Source: Alphaproteobacteria bacterium
Lineage (GTDB): Bacteria; Pseudomonadota; Alphaproteobacteria; Rhodobacterales; Rhodobacteraceae
Assembly: GCA_003697125.1 (NCBI GenBank)
Contig: RFGB01000212.1
Location: 1-39,909 of the forward strand
Direction: 5' to 3'
DNA length: 39,909 nucleotides
This document shows, piece after piece, positions 18,685 through 25,691 of the stretch. The notes beneath the pieces are model-generated. The model did not search any database. It saw nothing but the letters and a program-made list of their open reading frames with translations, and was not told the DNA's origin. Position 1 is the stretch's first letter. Each line of letters starts with the position of its first letter. Made by a program: the position numbers and the translations under genes.

Positions 18685-19367
18685 GCCTCCTGCTCCTGTC
18701 CGGGGTCACCGCCCGCTATGGCCGGGCACAGGCGCTGTTCGGCGTCGATCTCGCGCTCGACGAGGGCGAGGTGGTGGCGCTGATGGGCCGCAACGGCATG
18801 GGCAAGACCACCACCATCCGCTGCATCTGCCGCCTGCTGCGCCATGACGGGGGGCGGGTGGAATTCGCCGGCCACGACCTGCGGCCGCTGCCCGCCTTCC
18901 GCGCCGCCAGGCTGGGGCTGGGGCTGGTGCCCGAGGGACGGCGCTGCTTTCCCAACCTGACGGTGGTCGAGAATCTGATCGCCGCCGCCCGGCCGGGGCC
19001 CTGGGATCTGGCCGCGGTCGAGGCGCTGTTTCCGCGTCTGGCCGAACGGCGCGGCCAGATGGCCAGCACCCTGTCGGGGGGCGAACAGCAGATGCTTGCC
19101 ATCGGCCGGGCGCTGATGACCAATCCGCGGCTGCTGATCCTGGACGAGGCCACCGAGGGGCTTGCCCCGGTGATCCGGGCCGAGATCTGGGCGGCGATCC
19201 GGCGGCTGCGCGCCGAGCGCCAGGCGATCCTGATCGTCGACAAGTCGCTGCGCGAACTTCGGGCCCTGGCCGACCGCTGCGTCATCCTGGAACGCGGCGC
19301 CACGGTCTGGTCCGGGCCGCCCGCGGCGCTGACACCGGATCTCGCCAACCGCCATCTGGGGGTCTGA
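18681..19367 (+). CDS. Branched-chain/aromatic acid ABC transporter ATP-binding protein (LivF type)
   Basis: 228 aa. Walker A GRNGMGKTTT near residues 35-44, signature LSGGEQQMLAIGRAL, Walker B RLLILDEATEGLAP as in LivF. The H-loop position reads IVDKSL, lacking the canonical histidine: the usual VEQ/VEH-type sequence is replaced by VDKS. LivF proteins of this kind (with DKS/DKN) do occur, so it is probably not an inactivating change. Ends one base before the thioesterase ATG. Confidence 0.9.
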   Translation: MSLLLLSGVTARYGRAQALFGVDLALDEGEVVALMGRNGMGKTTTIRCICRLLRHDGGRVEFAGHDLRPLPAFRAARLGLGLVPEGRRCFPNLTVVENLIAAARPGPWDLAAVEALFPRLAERRGQMASTLSGGEQQMLAIGRALMTNPRLLILDEATEGLAPVIRAEIWAAIRRLRAERQAILIVDKSLRELRALADRCVILERGATVWSGPPAALTPDLANRHLGV

Positions 19368-19368
19368 C

Positions 19369-19776
19369 ATGCGCTTCACCGTCTCGCACCGCGTGCGCTT
19401 CCAGCACTGCGACCCGGCGGGAATCGTCTTCTATCCCCGCTATTTCGAGATGATCAACGCGGTGGTCGAGGACTGGTTCGCGGCGATGGGCATGCCCTTC
19501 GCGCGGATGCATGGCGCCGAAGGGGCGGGGGTTCCCACGGTGGCGGTCTCGGCCGAGTTTCCCGCGGCAAGCCGTCTTGGCGACGTCCTCGACTTCACGC
19601 TCGCCGTCGCCAGGCTTGGCCGGACCAGCGCCGAGCTGCGCATCGAGGCCCGGTGCGGCGACGAGCTGCGGCTTCGCGCCCGGCCGGTGCTCGTCTGGAT
19701 CGACGCGCAGCGGATGCAGGCGCGGCCCTGGCCCGAGGCGCTGCGTGGCCGGATCGAGCAGACGATGGAGGAATGA
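19369..19776 (+). CDS. 4-hydroxybenzoyl-CoA thioesterase-like (hotdog) protein
   Basis: 135 aa hotdog-fold acyl-CoA thioesterase of the 4HBT class. The active-site Asp lies in FQHCDPAGIVFYPRYFEM (residues 11-28), matching the Pseudomonas 4-HBA-CoA thioesterase signature. VEDWFAAMGM follows as expected. A thioesterase is a regular member of the A. evansii anthranilate clusters and may free trapped CoA from dead-end aryl-CoA esters. Starts one base after livF and overlaps or abuts the Rid-family gene, so it is firmly part of the operon. Confidence 0.86.
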   Translation: MRFTVSHRVRFQHCDPAGIVFYPRYFEMINAVVEDWFAAMGMPFARMHGAEGAGVPTVAVSAEFPAASRLGDVLDFTLAVARLGRTSAELRIEARCGDELRLRARPVLVWIDAQRMQARPWPEALRGRIEQTMEE

Positions 19777-19778
19777 GC

Positions 19779-20180
19779 ATGCACCGGATCATCCACCCCG
19801 AGGGCTGGGCGCCCGCGCGCGGCTACGCCAATGGCGTGCTGACCCCCGACGGGCGGCTCTATGTCGGGGGGCAGGTCGGCTGGACCGCCGATCAGCGCTT
19901 CGAGGCGAAGGACTTCCTGGGCCAGATGGAACAGGCCCTGCGCAACATCCGCGCGGTGGTCGAGGCGGCGGGCGGGCGGCCGGAACACATCGTCCGGCTG
20001 ACCTGGTATGTGACGGACAAGCGGGAGTATCTGGCCCGGCAGGCCGAGGTCGGGGCCGCCTATCGCCGGGTGATGGGCCGGCATTTCCCGGCGATGACCA
20101 TGGTCGTGGTCAGCGCCCTGGTCGAGGACGCGGCGCTGGTCGAGATCGAGGCGACCGCCGAGCTGGGCCGGCCGGGCTGA
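19779..20180 (+). CDS. Rid (YjgF/YER057c/UK114) family protein
   Basis: 133 aa. Rid-family fold with LYVGGQVGWTADQRF, MEQALRNIRAVVEAAGGRPEHIVRLTWYVTDKREY, and the C-terminal VEIEATAEL. RidA enzymes hydrolyse enamines/imines. By my alignment from memory, the Arg that binds the imine carboxylate in RidA (Arg105 of the A-R-L-P motif) is Ala here (S-A-L), while the Glu of V-E-I-E-A is kept; this suggests a Rid4-7 type rather than RidA. The pathway intermediate 2-amino-5-oxocyclohexenecarbonyl-CoA is an enamine, so deamination is a plausible job. ATG 19779 has GGAGGA at 6-nt spacing; ATG 19773 overlaps the thioesterase stop but is too close to that site. Last gene of the operon. Confidence 0.85.
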   Translation: MHRIIHPEGWAPARGYANGVLTPDGRLYVGGQVGWTADQRFEAKDFLGQMEQALRNIRAVVEAAGGRPEHIVRLTWYVTDKREYLARQAEVGAAYRRVMGRHFPAMTMVVVSALVEDAALVEIEATAELGRPG

Positions 20181-20192
20181 GATCGGCCGATC
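20181..20192. terminator. 12-nt palindrome in the convergent Rid/phytochrome junction
   Basis: GATCGGCCGATC fills the 10-base gap between the Rid gene stop and the phytochrome-like gene stop. It is too short to be a strong hairpin, but it is the only structure at this convergent junction. Confidence 0.2.
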
Positions 20193-22965
20193 AGCCCAGC
20201 CAGGGCGGAAAGAGCAGCATCTGCGTGATCCGGATCGGTTCGACCGGCGCGGCGAAGGCCGGCCCGCGCATCAGCGCGCAGCCCAGGTCACGCAGGATCG
20301 CCGCCTGCTCCAGCGTCTCAACCCCCTCGGCCGCGACCGGGATGTCCAGCGCCGCGCCCAGCTCGGCCAGCGTCTCGACCAGGCTCAGCGAGGTCTCGAG
20401 GCGGTTGAGGGGGGCGATGAGGCCGGGGTCGAGGCACAGCCGGTCCGGCCTCAGCCGGATCAACGCCGACAGCGGCGCACAGGCCGCGCCGAAGCCCGCC
20501 AGCTCGACAATGGCTCCGGCCTCGCGCAGAGCTTCCACGGCCCAGCGCAGCGTCTCGTCGGGCATCCCGGCGCCGATGTCGCGCAGCGAAACGACCAGCC
20601 CGCCCTCGGCGTGAAGCCCGATCAGCTGGTCGGCGAAGTCCGGGTCGAGCAGCCGGGCGGCGGCCAGGGCGATCCCGATCCGGGGTGCGGGCCCGCCGGC
20701 AGCCCGCCAGCGCCGCGCCCGTGCCCTGGCATCATTGATCAGCATCGCGTCCAGCCGCCGGCCGAGCGGGGGATCGATCCCCGCGGGCAGGGCGGGCGCC
20801 GGGGCCGGCACCGATCCGTGCGGATCGCGCACCGACAGCACCGCCATCACCTCGCGGATGCGAAGCGTGGCGGCATCGACCACCGGCTGATACAGCACGC
20901 CGACCTCGCCCGCCGCCAGCGCCCGCTCCACCGCGGCGTTCCAGCGCCGCGCAGCGGCGTGATCCGCGGCCATCGGCGGGGCGAAACGCACCGGTCGGCC
21001 GCCGGCGATGGTGCGCGAACGGTGCAGCGCCGCACCGGCCTCGTGCAGCAGCGCAGGCGCATCCGCGCCGCTGGCGCGGGCGATGCCGACCGCGACCGGG
21101 CCGGCCTCTCGGCACAGGCGGGCAGCCTCCTGCATCTGCGCCGCACGCACCCCGAGCGCGTTGTCGTCGGTGCCCTGGATGCAGGCCAGCGCGAAGCGTC
21201 CGGGACCCAGCCGGGCAGGAATGTCGCCCTGGCGCGACAGCCCCGCCAGCGCGCGGGCGAAAGCCTGATCGGCCTCCGGGCTGGCCTCGGGCAGATCGAT
21301 GCGCAACAGCGCCACCGCGCGACGCGGGGCCGCGGCCAGCGCCGCCTCGAGCCCGGCGCGGTCGACCAGCGCCGCCTCCGCCGCCTGCGCATCCGGGCGC
21401 GCCGGCGGCGCAAGGATCAGCCGCTCGGCCTCGTCCAGCGCGGCCAGCAGAATCCGCGCGCGCGCCTCGGTCTCGGCCGGCCAGTTGCGCGCATGGTCGA
21501 TGATGTCGTCCTGCCACAGGCGCATCGTGTCCCGCGCCGATCCGGCCCCGGCCGCGGCACCGGCGCGGGGCGGCGGGGCCTGCATGGCTGCCCCGCTGTT
21601 CGGGCCGTCGCGGCGCGCTGCGCGCAGCGCGATCAGCCCGGGCCCGCTGCGCAGCTCGCCGATCCCGACCAGGCCGGCCGCGGCGGGCAGCAGTTCCGCG
21701 GCCCGGTCGGGCCAGTGGCCGATCGTCCGGTTGGTGACGAAGGCGCCGCCCTCGGCCGCCGCCAGCCGGCCGGCCACGCGCTCGGCCAGTGTCGCGGCGG
21801 TGGCGCGATCCGGCCCCGGGCCGATCAGCCACAGGCCCCGCCGGCCGCGAAAGACCAGGCTGTCGCATGCCGCCGCGGCAAGGATCTCGCGCTCTCGCCC
21901 GGCCAGGAACCCTGCGAAGTCGCCGGGCGGGGCGCCGGCCGCCGCCTCCACCAGCTTCGCGGCCCGGCGGGTGGTCTCAAGCCGGGCCGCCTCGCGGTTG
22001 CGGTCCTCGGCCCGGGCGATGCCGGCGGCCAGAATGTCGGCCAGGGCCCGGGCCATGGCACGCCTTGCCGGGTCGCAGATGCGCGGGCCCGCGTGATCGT
22101 GCAGCGCGACGAAGCCCCACAGACGGTTGTTGACCACCAGCGCAAGGCTGAGACTGGCGCGCACGCCCATGCCGCGCAGAAACGCCCTGTGTCCCGGGGC
22201 GAGGCCGCGATACACGCTTCCCGACAGGTCCAGCGCCGCGGGCGCGCCCCCCCCGGCCGCGACATGCAGCGCGACATCCTCGCCCGCGGAGTCGACCACC
22301 ATGCGCAGCCTCTCCTCGAGGAAGCGCTGCCGGGAGGGCGTCGGGATCTCCGCGCCCGGAAAGAACAGCCCCGTCCGGCGCGCCCCGTCATCGGATCCCG
22401 AATCGGCCAGCACCTGCGCATTCTGGTCGGCTTCCAGCGCACACAGCATCGCCCGGCCATAACCGGTCAGACGCAGGAAGCCCTGCGCGATCTCGGCGCC
22501 CCGCGCGGCGACCGCCTCATGCGTCGCGCCGGTCAGACGGCGGGCGATCCGGCCCAGCGTGGCGCTTTCGGCGGCAAAGGCCAGCCCGGCGGCCTGGATC
22601 GCCGCGGGATCGGGGGCGGGCTCGATTTCCAGCCCCACCAGCGCCCCGACCCGCAGCGGATTGGCCCAGACCGTCCGGCCCGAGGGCAGCGTCAGCGGCC
22701 CCGCCGCTGCCGCCAGGCTGCCGCCGTGCAGCGCGCGTTCCAGCGCGCGGGTGCCGCGCACGCCCAGCAGGCGGTCGGCCTCGCGCCCCAAAAGCCGCGC
22801 GGCCGGCGCACCGAACAGTTCCGACAGATTGTCGCTGGCCACGCGCAGACGCAGATCGTCGCTGCCGAACAGCAGCAGGATCGCGCCCTGCTGGACCGAG
22901 CCCGGACGCAGCGAAGGCAGCGCCTCAGGCGTGGCGGCAGACGCCGCGTGAAGTGGAGTGGTCAT
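20191..22965 (-). CDS. Phytochrome-like sensor with degenerate GGDEF and EAL domains, no bilin cysteine
   Basis: 924 aa. PAS-GAF-PHY core: PGSVQQGAILLLF (21-33) aligns with the PGxIQPHG of bacteriophytochromes. GAF residues 203-208 read PGAEIP for PASDIP. His259 (HRAFLRGMGVRAS) and His289 (WGFVALHDH) match the conserved histidines. The biliverdin Cys position eight residues before PG is Pro13; residues 1-174 contain no Cys, and the plant/cyanobacterial GAF Cys position is Gly258. The output half carries LGPGRFAL where RxGGDEFA is expected, and an EAL-like domain in which EALLRW is MAVLSV, DDFG is lost, but VAAEGVET is kept. So it probably neither makes nor cleaves c-di-GMP. ATG 22965 was chosen over a far-upstream TTG. 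Convergent with the Rid gene; 66 bases downstream of the isochorismatase-like gene. Confidence 0.82.
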   Translation of the reverse strand: MTTPLHAASAATPEALPSLRPGSVQQGAILLLFGSDDLRLRVASDNLSELFGAPAARLLGREADRLLGVRGTRALERALHGGSLAAAAGPLTLPSGRTVWANPLRVGALVGLEIEPAPDPAAIQAAGLAFAAESATLGRIARRLTGATHEAVAARGAEIAQGFLRLTGYGRAMLCALEADQNAQVLADSGSDDGARRTGLFFPGAEIPTPSRQRFLEERLRMVVDSAGEDVALHVAAGGGAPAALDLSGSVYRGLAPGHRAFLRGMGVRASLSLALVVNNRLWGFVALHDHAGPRICDPARRAMARALADILAAGIARAEDRNREAARLETTRRAAKLVEAAAGAPPGDFAGFLAGREREILAAAACDSLVFRGRRGLWLIGPGPDRATAATLAERVAGRLAAAEGGAFVTNRTIGHWPDRAAELLPAAAGLVGIGELRSGPGLIALRAARRDGPNSGAAMQAPPPRAGAAAGAGSARDTMRLWQDDIIDHARNWPAETEARARILLAALDEAERLILAPPARPDAQAAEAALVDRAGLEAALAAAPRRAVALLRIDLPEASPEADQAFARALAGLSRQGDIPARLGPGRFALACIQGTDDNALGVRAAQMQEAARLCREAGPVAVGIARASGADAPALLHEAGAALHRSRTIAGGRPVRFAPPMAADHAAARRWNAAVERALAAGEVGVLYQPVVDAATLRIREVMAVLSVRDPHGSVPAPAPALPAGIDPPLGRRLDAMLINDARARARRWRAAGGPAPRIGIALAAARLLDPDFADQLIGLHAEGGLVVSLRDIGAGMPDETLRWAVEALREAGAIVELAGFGAACAPLSALIRLRPDRLCLDPGLIAPLNRLETSLSLVETLAELGAALDIPVAAEGVETLEQAAILRDLGCALMRGPAFAAPVEPIRITQMLLFPPWLG

Positions 22966-23031
22966 AGAGAATTCCGCCCTGCGCCGAAAGGGCGCCGGCG
23001 GCCTGAATACAGCAAGCCCTTTAGACAAAAC

Positions 23032-23652
23032 TTAAGCGGCAGCGAGCGCTGCCCCGGCCTCGGCGCAGGACAGCGGCCGGGCGATGGTGGAAAGATCGGC
23101 GATCGCCCTGGCGTGGACCTGCGGATCGAAGGCGGCGCAGCCATCGGTCAGGATCATGCAGCGGAAGTCGCGCACATGCGCATCGCGCAGTGTCGAGGCC
23201 ACCCCGCCATTGGTCACGATGCCGCAGAAGATGAGCGATTCGACCCCCGCCTTGCGCAGCACCCATTCCAGCCGGGTCATGTAGAAGGCGGAATAGGCGA
23301 CCTTCTCCACCGTCAGATCCGCCGGCTGCAAGGCGTCGACCAGCGCCTGCCCCCAGCTGCCCGGGGCAAAGTCGCCCGGGCCCAGAAAGGGGCGCAGCGC
23401 CTTCAGATGCGGCGAGATGAACGGCGCCCCGTCCCGCCCGGGCACCAGGGTGAACTGCGTCGCCACCACCCAGCCGCCGGCCGCGCGCAGCGCGCGCGCC
23501 ACCGGAGCGATCCGGCCGGGCAGGGCGGCGATCTCGTCCGAGCGGACCCCGCCCCGGGCATAGGCGCCATCGGGGTGCAGGAAGTCGTTCTGAAGATCGA
23601 CGATCACCAGCGCGGTGCGCGCCGGATCGCCAAGGTCGCCGGGCCCGCTCAT
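23032..23652 (-). CDS. Isochorismatase-fold hydrolase lacking the nucleophilic cysteine
   Basis: 206 aa. Isochorismatase superfamily: Asp19 in LVIVDLQNDFLHPDG and Lys117 in VEKVAYSAFY match the Asp-Lys of the triad, but the site of the nucleophilic Cys reads TNGGVASTLRDAH, so residue 150 is Gly. Cys143 lies seven residues earlier and is not in the catalytic position. True isochorismatases (EntB, PhzD) also have Gly or another residue there and hydrolyse vinyl ethers, while amidases of the fold (N-carbamoylsarcosine, maleamate, nicotinamide hydrolases) need Cys. It therefore may not be an amidase. The ATG overlaps the hyuA stop (ATGA), so it is the last gene of the hyu/dmd-type operon. Confidence 0.85.
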   Translation of the reverse strand: MSGPGDLGDPARTALVIVDLQNDFLHPDGAYARGGVRSDEIAALPGRIAPVARALRAAGGWVVATQFTLVPGRDGAPFISPHLKALRPFLGPGDFAPGSWGQALVDALQPADLTVEKVAYSAFYMTRLEWVLRKAGVESLIFCGIVTNGGVASTLRDAHVRDFRCMILTDGCAAFDPQVHARAIADLSTIARPLSCAEAGAALAAA

Positions 23653-25691
23653 GCTTCCTCGCGCATCACCAGATTGCCGAAGGGGTCCACCCGGGCGGTC
23701 AGCCCGGAATCCACGAAGATGGTCGTGTCGGGCTGCTCCAGCACCGCGGGGCCGACGATCTCCTCGCCCACCGCCAGCGCCAGCCGGTCATAGACGCCGG
23801 CCTCGACCCAGCTTCCCTCCGCATAGACCCGCCGCGTCCCCAGCCGGCATTCCGCTGCCGGCCTGCCATCGGCGGGGGCGAACAGCCGCGGGTCGAGCCC
23901 CGGGCGCCGTCCGACCACCGCCACACGGTGGTTCATCACCCGCACTGGAATGTCGTCCAGCACCCGGCCGAACGCCGCCCGGTAGGCGGCCGCGAAGGCG
24001 GTGGCGATCCCCTCGCGCGTCAGCCCGCCCTCGGGCATCACCACCGGCACCCGCACGGTATGGGTCTGGCCCAGATAGAGCATGTCGAGCTCGTAGATCC
24101 GTTCGCGCCCGGTGAAGGCGACGCCGGCGTGGTCGAGCTCGCCCTCCAGCTCGTCCGCCGTCGCGACCATCTCGGCCGACAGCGCCGCGGGATCGAGCTC
24201 GGACAACAGCCGGTTGACGGTGCGCACCCGGTCATGGCGCATGTCCGCCACCACGCAGCCCAGCGCCGAGGTGACGCCCGGAAAGCGCGGCACCAGCGCC
24301 GCGCCGAGCCCCACCTCGCGCATCAGCGCGCCGGCATGAAGCGCGCCGCCGCCGCCGAAGGGCATGGCGGCAAAGCGCGCCGGGTCATGGCCGCGCTCGA
24401 TCGACACCAGCCGGATCGCCCCGGCCATCCGGGCATTCGCCAGCTTCAGGATCGCCTCGGCGGCATCCTCCACCGACAGGCCCAGCGGCGCGGCGATATG
24501 CGCGGCGATGGCCGCGCGGGCGGCTGCCACGTCAAGCCGCGCAAGCTTGCCCCCGATCGGCCGGTCGGGATTGATCCGCCCCAGCACGACATTGGCATCG
24601 GTCACCGTGGGGCGGTCATTGCCCAGGCCATAGCAGACCGGTCCGGGGTCCGAGCCCGCGCTTTCCGGGCCGACCTGCAGCAGGCCGCTGGCGTCGAGCC
24701 AGGCGATCGAGCCGCCGCCCGCGCCGATGGTGGTGATCTCGATCATCGGCAGCCGGATCACCATGCCGAAGTCGATTTCGGTCTGGGCGGCAAGCGCCGG
24801 CTCGCCATCGGCCACCAGCGAGACGTCGAAGGACGTGCCGCCCATGTCGCAGGTGATGATGTTGGGAAAGCCCGCGGCCAGCGCGATGCCGCGCGCGGCG
24901 ATCACGCCCGCGGCGGGGCCCGACAGCGCGGTGCGCACCGGCTGGCGGCGGGCGGCATCGACCCCCATCACGCCGCCATTCGACTGCACGATCAGAAGCT
25001 TGCCGGCGAAGCCGCGCCCGGTCAGCCGCTGGTCCAGCCGGTCGAGATAGGCGGCGACGACGGGTTGCAGATAGGCGTTCAGCGTTGCGGTCGACAGCCG
25101 CTCGAACTCGCGGATCTCGGGCAGGATCTCGGTCGCGGCGGTGACATAGGGATTGGGCCAGACCGCCCGGGCGGCCGCGACCGCCTGCGCCTCGTTGGCG
25201 TCATTGGCATGGCCGTTGATGAAGAAGACGCACAGCGCCTCGCAGCCCGCCGCGGCCAGCCGCCGCGCCGCCCCGGCCACGGCCGCGGGGTCCACGGGAA
25301 CCAGGATCCGGCCATCGGCCAGGGTGCGCTCGGCGGTCTCGATCCGGTCGGTGCGCGCGACGACCGGGGTGAAGCTGCCGCGCAGGCCCCATGTGGCCGG
25401 CCGGTCGCGCCGGCGCATCTCCAGAACGTCGCGGAAGCCCTCGGTGGTGATGATCCCGGTATGCGCCCCCTTGCGTTCCAGCAGCGCATTGGTGCCGACC
25501 GTGGTGCCGTGGACCACGGTGGCGATGGCGGCGAAATCGGGCGCTGCGCGGGATATCCCCTCGACGAAACCCACCGACTGGTCGCCGCGGGTCGATGGCA
25601 CCTTCAGCGTTCGGACCGTCCCCGCGGCCTCGTCGAGAACGACGATGTCGGTGAAGGTGCCGCCGACATCGACTCCGATCACCAGACTCAT
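23649..25691 (-). CDS. Hydantoinase/oxoprolinase subunit A (HyuA)
   Basis: 680 aa. ATP-dependent hydantoinase/5-oxoprolinase A subunit with the ASKHA fold: VIGVDVGGTFTDIVVLDE at residues 4-21, TVVHGTTVGTNALLERKG, and the phosphate-2 motif ITCDMGGTSFDVSLVADG. FGGGGALHAGALMREVGL follows in the second half. The family opens cyclic amides or imides (hydantoins, 5-oxoproline, N-methylhydantoin, caprolactam), or carboxylates ketones in the acetone carboxylase branch. No acetone-carboxylase gamma subunit is present, which favours ring opening. It is linked by 4-bp ATGA overlaps to HyuB upstream and the isochorismatase-like gene downstream. The substrate is unknown. Confidence 0.9.
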   Translation of the reverse strand: MSLVIGVDVGGTFTDIVVLDEAAGTVRTLKVPSTRGDQSVGFVEGISRAAPDFAAIATVVHGTTVGTNALLERKGAHTGIITTEGFRDVLEMRRRDRPATWGLRGSFTPVVARTDRIETAERTLADGRILVPVDPAAVAGAARRLAAAGCEALCVFFINGHANDANEAQAVAAARAVWPNPYVTAATEILPEIREFERLSTATLNAYLQPVVAAYLDRLDQRLTGRGFAGKLLIVQSNGGVMGVDAARRQPVRTALSGPAAGVIAARGIALAAGFPNIITCDMGGTSFDVSLVADGEPALAAQTEIDFGMVIRLPMIEITTIGAGGGSIAWLDASGLLQVGPESAGSDPGPVCYGLGNDRPTVTDANVVLGRINPDRPIGGKLARLDVAAARAAIAAHIAAPLGLSVEDAAEAILKLANARMAGAIRLVSIERGHDPARFAAMPFGGGGALHAGALMREVGLGAALVPRFPGVTSALGCVVADMRHDRVRTVNRLLSELDPAALSAEMVATADELEGELDHAGVAFTGRERIYELDMLYLGQTHTVRVPVVMPEGGLTREGIATAFAAAYRAAFGRVLDDIPVRVMNHRVAVVGRRPGLDPRLFAPADGRPAAECRLGTRRVYAEGSWVEAGVYDRLALAVGEEIVGPAVLEQPDTTIFVDSGLTARVDPFGNLVMREEA

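Noticed and set aside
22966-23028. Upstream in-frame TTG start for the phytochrome-like gene at 23028
   Set aside because: It would add about 21 Arg/Pro-rich residues without homology and without a Cys in the right place. ATG 22965 is preceded by an AGGGCGGA at workable distance.
20611-23793. 1060-codon + strand frame antisense to the phytochrome-like gene
   Set aside because: The minus strand has recognisable PAS, GAF, GGDEF-like and EAL-like segments. The + strand reading is Arg/Gln/His-rich with no known motif.
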